From: Gp13-AA77 sp035578005
GTDB taxonomy: Bacteria; Acidobacteriota; Terriglobia; UBA7540
DNA: 15,814 nt
Direction of reading: 5' to 3'
Assembly (NCBI GenBank): GCA_035578005.1
Contig: DATJYK010000245.1
Span: forward strand, 1 to 15,814
Shown: positions 13,031-15,814 of the stretch, in pieces
Layout of the letters: every line of letters begins with the position of its first letter
Position numbering within the stretch: the stretch's first letter is position 1
The notes under the pieces: model-generated
Told to the model about the DNA's origin: nothing
What the model saw: only the letters and a program-made list of their open reading frames with translations
Database searches by the model: none
Program-made: the position numbers and the translations under genes

Positions 13031-14311
13031 CTAAATCGCATTGTGTACGCTCCCATCGCTCGCCACTCGCCAGGGCTGGATCGTATTGTCCGTTCCCTGC
13101 ACGCCGTGCGTCTTGTAGTAATCCGGCGGCACCTTGAAAAACGCAGCCAGTTCCGCCCGCGAAGGTTGCACCTGTCCGAGCTCATCGGTGCAACGCGACT
13201 GCAACACGCATTCGCCTCCGTCCCACTTCCAATCCATTCCAAATCGCGTGTGCGCTTTCGGATGCACGGCTCCTCGAATCTCGGCGTCTTTCCACGTCTC
13301 GCCGCCATCCGTCGAAACTTCCACGCGCCGCACCACGCCCCCACCCGACCACGCCAAGCCCGTCAGTTGATAAACTCCCGGCCCGGGAAGCTGCTGCCCT
13401 CCCGACGGAAATGTGATCACCGACTTCGGCCCCCACTGGAACGTTAAGGCGGCCACTTCTTCATCCTTCGAGATATGTCCGTAGTCGTTGTACGTCATGT
13501 AGTAGCGGTCCACCACCTTGATCCGCCGCAGCCATTTGGTGTTGTAGATTCCTTCGAATCCCGGCACGACCAGGCGCAGCGGAAAACCTTGCTGCGGGCG
13601 CACCGCTTCGCCGTTTTGCCCGTAGGCGGCGATGCAATCGTCCATGGCCTTCGCCAACCGAATGCTGCCGGCGCCCTTCACTTCTTCGGCGCCTTCCGAC
13701 ACCACCCACGACGCGCCCTTCTGCACGCCGCACTCCTTCAGCAACGTTGAAAGCAGCACGCCGGTCCATTCGCTGCAACTCGTCAAGCCGTGCGTCTCCT
13801 GTACCGTTTTATCTCTCGCCTTCGAATGATTTCCCAGGCACTCGATGAAATGAACACGCGACACCGCAGGAAAGTGCCTGAGGTCATCTATGCTGAATTC
13901 CAGCGGCCGATCCACCATGCCGTGGATCAACAGCCGGTGCTGCTTCGGATCGATATTCGGCACAATCGAGCCGCGGTGCGTCCCGATAAAGTGCAGCGAC
14001 GACGGCGTGATGATTCCCACCGAATCCTGCAGCGGAGTCAGCACGTGAAACGTCAATCCAAATTCGTCCGGAGAAGGTCTCTCGTCCACGGCCACGCGAA
14101 CCGAGTTCACGTATTGCGAGCGCTCGCCATAGGCGACCAAGTCCTTCAACGATTTCGTTTCGGGGGCGGGAGTTTGCCCCGCCGCAGTCTGCACCGTTGT
14201 CTGCACCGTGCCCAACGCAGCCGCCGCGGCGCCTGCCGCTAGAAATTTTCTCCGGCTCGCTTTCGTTGAGTGGGCCGGCTGTTTTGGGGTGGGGCTTTTC
14301 TTCGATTCCAT
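13031..14311 (-). CDS. soxC: SoxC-type sulfane/sulfite dehydrogenase, molybdopterin subunit
   Basis: This is a 426-residue protein. A Tat export signal with twin arginine lies at 19-24 (SRRKFL), followed by an Ala-rich core. The sulfite-oxidase-type molybdopterin domain (about 85-285) includes FIECLGNHS with Cys158 as the expected Mo ligand, and THGLTSCSEWTGVLLSTLL, a SoxC signature. It continues with RPQQGFPLRLVVPGFEG and KWLRRIKVVDRYY. The C-terminal dimerisation domain (about 300-405) has SGGGVVRRVEVSTDGGETW and WKWDGGECVLQSRCTDELG. The start at 14311 has AAGGAG 7 bases upstream. It would oxidise sulfite or a protein-bound sulfane group in the periplasm, with the downstream cytochrome as electron acceptor. 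No other sox genes (soxXYZAB) are present here, so it may be a stand-alone SoxCD-like sulfite dehydrogenase. Confidence 0.88.
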   Translation of the reverse strand: MESKKSPTPKQPAHSTKASRRKFLAAGAAAAALGTVQTTVQTAAGQTPAPETKSLKDLVAYGERSQYVNSVRVAVDERPSPDEFGLTFHVLTPLQDSVGIITPSSLHFIGTHRGSIVPNIDPKQHRLLIHGMVDRPLEFSIDDLRHFPAVSRVHFIECLGNHSKARDKTVQETHGLTSCSEWTGVLLSTLLKECGVQKGASWVVSEGAEEVKGAGSIRLAKAMDDCIAAYGQNGEAVRPQQGFPLRLVVPGFEGIYNTKWLRRIKVVDRYYMTYNDYGHISKDEEVAALTFQWGPKSVITFPSGGQQLPGPGVYQLTGLAWSGGGVVRRVEVSTDGGETWKDAEIRGAVHPKAHTRFGMDWKWDGGECVLQSRCTDELGQVQPSRAELAAFFKVPPDYYKTHGVQGTDNTIQPWRVASDGSVHNAI

Positions 14312-14344
14312 CAGGTCTCTCCTTGCAGTGCTCTGTCACTCGCG

Positions 14345-14380
14345 GGTGGCGACCCCATTGTACTGCAGATCGTTGCCACC
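14345..14380 (-). other. Stem-loop in front of soxC
   Basis: GGTGGCGAC (14345-14353) pairs with GTTGCCACC (14372-14380) in a 9-bp stem with one G-T pair and an 18-base loop. It lies between the higA stop and the soxC start. There is no T-run on the minus strand, so it is not a convincing terminator; it could be a leader structure or chance. Confidence 0.3.
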
Positions 14381-14403
14381 GCCCGAATGGAAGTGCTGCG
14401 ACT

Positions 14404-14790
14404 TTAGAAAAAGACTGTGGGAGAAACGTGGAATCGTTTGCTCAATCTCTCGATGTGGGTCTTGTTGAGGTCACGTTTCTGGTGCAAGACTTCGGATACG
14501 ATGCTCTCAGCGCCAAAGATTGGGACCAGATCCTTTTGCCCTAGATCATTGGCATCCATCAACGTGCGAAGGACTTCCACCGGGGAGGCGTCAGGAATGG
14601 AATGATGCTGTTCTTCGTACGCTTCGATCAAAGTCATTAAGACCTCGGCGTACTTCTCCTCTTCAGTCGTTGGATTATCTTTGCTGGCCAGCTTGTCCAA
14701 GACCGACAGGTATTCCTCATGTTGGCGCGCAGATGTGATCGGCGTCGGCGAGCTCGCTTCGAGCGCGTACTTTTCAAGTACGGCTATCAT
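14404..14790 (-). CDS. higA: HigA-type antitoxin, helix-turn-helix protein
   Basis: This is a 128-residue protein. The C-terminal half (about 68-128) is an XRE-like helix-turn-helix in HigA form: PVEVLRTLMDANDLGQKDLV, then FGAESIVSEVLHQKRDLNK, then HIERLSKRFHVSPTVFF. The N-terminal half (ARQHEEYLSVLDKLASKDNP, EEEKYAEVLMTLIEAYEEQH) matches the COG5499 antitoxin family. The start overlaps the stop of the truncated toxin frame upstream (ATGA at 14790-14787), the usual higB-higA order and coupling. It would neutralise the HigB mRNA interferase and repress its own operon, but the partner is broken here, so it may be an orphan antitoxin. Confidence 0.85.
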   Translation of the reverse strand: MIAVLEKYALEASSPTPITSARQHEEYLSVLDKLASKDNPTTEEEKYAEVLMTLIEAYEEQHHSIPDASPVEVLRTLMDANDLGQKDLVPIFGAESIVSEVLHQKRDLNKTHIERLSKRFHVSPTVFF

Positions 14791-14948
14791 CCTTTTTGCC
14801 GCTCCTTCTGGTCGTAATCAGCGTGACTCAGAGTGTGCCGGATGTAAACCATTCTCCATTTATACTTGATACTGGCGATCAGCCTGCACCGATTGCGGCT
14901 TATAACGCTTGGTGATCTGCGATTGAGGACTGGCCAGATATTGCCCAT
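14787..14948 (-). pseudogene. higB: HigB toxin, 5'-truncated
   Basis: This 53-codon frame begins MGNIWPVLNRRSPSVISRNR and continues CRLIASIKYKWRMVYIRHTL, SHADYDQKERQKG. From about residue 18 on this is the C-terminal third of HigB mRNA interferases, whose usual form is GN(K/R)YRLI.I.Y....VYIR.V.THAEYD. The N-terminal two thirds, about 60 residues in a full HigB, is missing; the DNA upstream does not encode it in any frame I checked, so this is a deletion or replacement, not a frameshift. The stop overlaps the antitoxin start. The fragment keeps the late His (His42) but is unlikely to fold or cut RNA. Confidence 0.7.
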
Positions 14949-15044
14949 GTTGAGGATTGCGGTGAGTGGCGGCCCGGTGTATCTTGGCCGCCGCTTCGAG
15001 TTTCAATTCAGAGCGAAAATCTTATCCAAGAGAGGAACCCCCAT

Positions 15045-15362
15045 ATGCGGATGTTGTTAAGAGTGTCGATTCCCGTCGAAGCCGGAAATGCCGCCGCGAA
15101 GGCAGGAACCCTGGGTACCACGGTAGAGCGGATTCTGGCCGATCTCAAACCGGAAGCAGCGTATTTTTTCGCCGATGACAGCGGCAATCGATCGGGCTCC
15201 ATTGTGTTCGATATGAAGGACACGTCCCAGATTCCAGCGTTGGCTGAGCCCTGGTTTCTCGCCTTCAATGCAAAAGTCTCTTTCCGGCCGGTGATGAGCC
15301 CGCAAGACCTCGCCGCCGGCGCTCCAGGCATTGCCGCAGCCGTTCGGCAATACGGAGGCTAG
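15045..15362 (+). CDS. Small conserved cytosolic protein, unknown function
   Basis: This 105-residue protein starts at ATG 15045 with AGAGGA (15031-15036) 8 bases upstream. It has no signal peptide or membrane segment. The chain alternates strand- and helix-like parts: MRMLLRVSIPVEAGNAAAKA, ILADLKPEAAYFFADDSGNR, SGSIVFDMKDTSQIPALAEP, WFLAFNAKVSFRPVMSPQDL. This looks like a small ferredoxin-like or dimeric alpha-beta barrel fold, a form I recall from many soil bacteria as a hypothetical protein. No catalytic motif can be named. It stands alone between the HigB remnant and the right repeat arm. Confidence 0.72.
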   Translation: MRMLLRVSIPVEAGNAAAKAGTLGTTVERILADLKPEAAYFFADDSGNRSGSIVFDMKDTSQIPALAEPWFLAFNAKVSFRPVMSPQDLAAGAPGIAAAVRQYGG

Positions 15363-15481
15363 AAGCTTTGAGGGTCGCGCACTGTCGCGCACCTGTTGCA
15401 AACTGGCGTCGGGTGGCGGCGGCATCGTCTTGTATGTCGCCGCCCGCCCCAACGTTGCCTGTCGCCAAGTTGCGATTCACG
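15363..15481. other. Intergenic stretch with a GC-rich hairpin
   Basis: GGGTGGCGGCG (from 15411) can pair with CGCCGCCCGCCC (to about 15450) with one bulge. It follows the 105-residue gene by about 50 bases and could end its transcript, though no T-run follows. No gene is supported before the right repeat arm. Confidence 0.35.
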
Positions 15482-15773
15482 CTAGACGTCTGATCGGAGC
15501 GGCATCTGAACGAATATAGCAAGTTTGAAGTCGGAACCCGCAACCACCCCTGAGTCCCCTGGGGTGCGAGAAGGAGCACCCCTCCGGGGGTACCACCTGT
15601 GCTCGCTGACGAACCCAAACTTGTATCGTGTTGCTGCAGCGTATGTTAATGGCAATCCGGCGGCCTATTTGCCAAACGAGTCGAAAAAACGAACCCAAAA
15701 CACCTAACCCGCAGATTCAAATATGGATAATGGTCAAAAAGGGGCCAAATTGGCGTTCGAAAACGAACCTAAA
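15482..15773. repeat. Right arm of the dispersed ~300-bp repeat, inverted
   Basis: This is the reverse-complement copy of the left arm. The shared segment begins at CTAGACGTCTGATCGGAGC (inner edge, palindrome AGACGTCT at 15484-15491), includes the hairpin GGGGTGC/GCACCCC at 15561-15582, and runs to AACGAACCTAAA near 15773. ACGAACCC, the complement of GGGTTCGT, occurs at 15609-15616 and 15689-15696, and ACGAACCT at 15763-15770. The 41 bases after 15773 do not match the left arm. Open frames here are translations of the repeat, not supported genes. Confidence 0.85.
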
Positions 15774-15814
15774 GAAAGCGCCGGGATAAACCGACCTGGA
15801 GTTGAGGATGAAAG

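Noticed and set aside
12313..13344. Full 343-codon frame as the start of the cytochrome gene
   Set aside because: The upstream part overlaps soxC and the 91-bp repeat element and has no export signal at its beginning. The cytochrome features start only after 12870.
14345..14380. Hairpin between higA and soxC as an intrinsic terminator
   Set aside because: The stem is good but no T-run follows on the minus strand, so it is listed only as a stem-loop.
113..15773. Composite transposon bounded by the inverted repeats
   Set aside because: No transposase or recombinase gene is present in the arms or between them, and no target duplication can be shown from this window alone.

Overview
The window looks like accessory chromosome from a soil-type Acidobacteriota, probably a metagenome-derived genome. 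The basis is the GC-rich sequence, a very long Oar-like TonB-dependent receptor with an N-terminal carboxypeptidase-regulatory domain, a gloVer/IPT-type secreted protein remnant, and several dispersed non-coding repeats. No rRNA, tRNA, CRISPR array, transposase or integrase was seen.

Layout. (1) 1-413 and 15482-15773 are two copies of one dispersed repeat of about 300 bp in inverted orientation, so nearly the whole window lies between the arms. (2) 435-760 on the minus strand holds decayed toxin-antitoxin genes (antitoxin tail plus PIN-toxin head), next to a short hairpin repeat. (3) 855-4134 is a plus-strand cluster: two small secreted proteins with a duplicated leader, an ECF sigma factor, a zinc-finger anti-sigma factor with one membrane span, a Spy/CpxP/CnrX-like periplasmic protein ending in a Met-Gly tail, and a DUF4405-type membrane protein. 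(4) 4387-5448 is an exported protein of a family I associate with Acidobacteria, function unknown. (5) 5384-6170 (minus) is a DtxR/MntR-type metal regulator whose FeoA-like domain is split off by a frameshift. It is divergent from the 1158-residue TonB-dependent receptor at 6311-9787. Their shared intergenic region carries repeated TTTAG/CTAAA half-sites and two near-palindromes. (6) 10046-11332 is a secreted parallel beta-helix protein, followed by a strong hairpin terminator. (7) On the minus strand come a gloVer/IPT pseudogene, a SoxD-like cytochrome c, a SoxC-like molybdenum sulfite/sulfane dehydrogenase, and a HigA antitoxin with a truncated HigB. (8) A small cytosolic protein of unknown function on the plus strand closes the window before the right repeat arm.

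How the genes fit together. The sigma/anti-sigma/Spy-like/DUF4405 cluster resembles in outline the CnrYXH type of envelope metal sensing (sigma factor, membrane anti-sigma, periplasmic four-helix metal sensor), but its partners are different and include Cys- and Met-rich secreted proteins. It is the best candidate here for an undescribed system. The DtxR-like regulator and TonB receptor may form a second metal-responsive unit. SoxC and SoxD would oxidise sulfur compounds in the periplasm and pass electrons to the respiratory chain. Decayed toxin-antitoxin pairs, a 91-bp inverted-repeat element between soxC and soxD, and several frameshifts show that the region has been rearranged; some frameshifts could be assembly errors.
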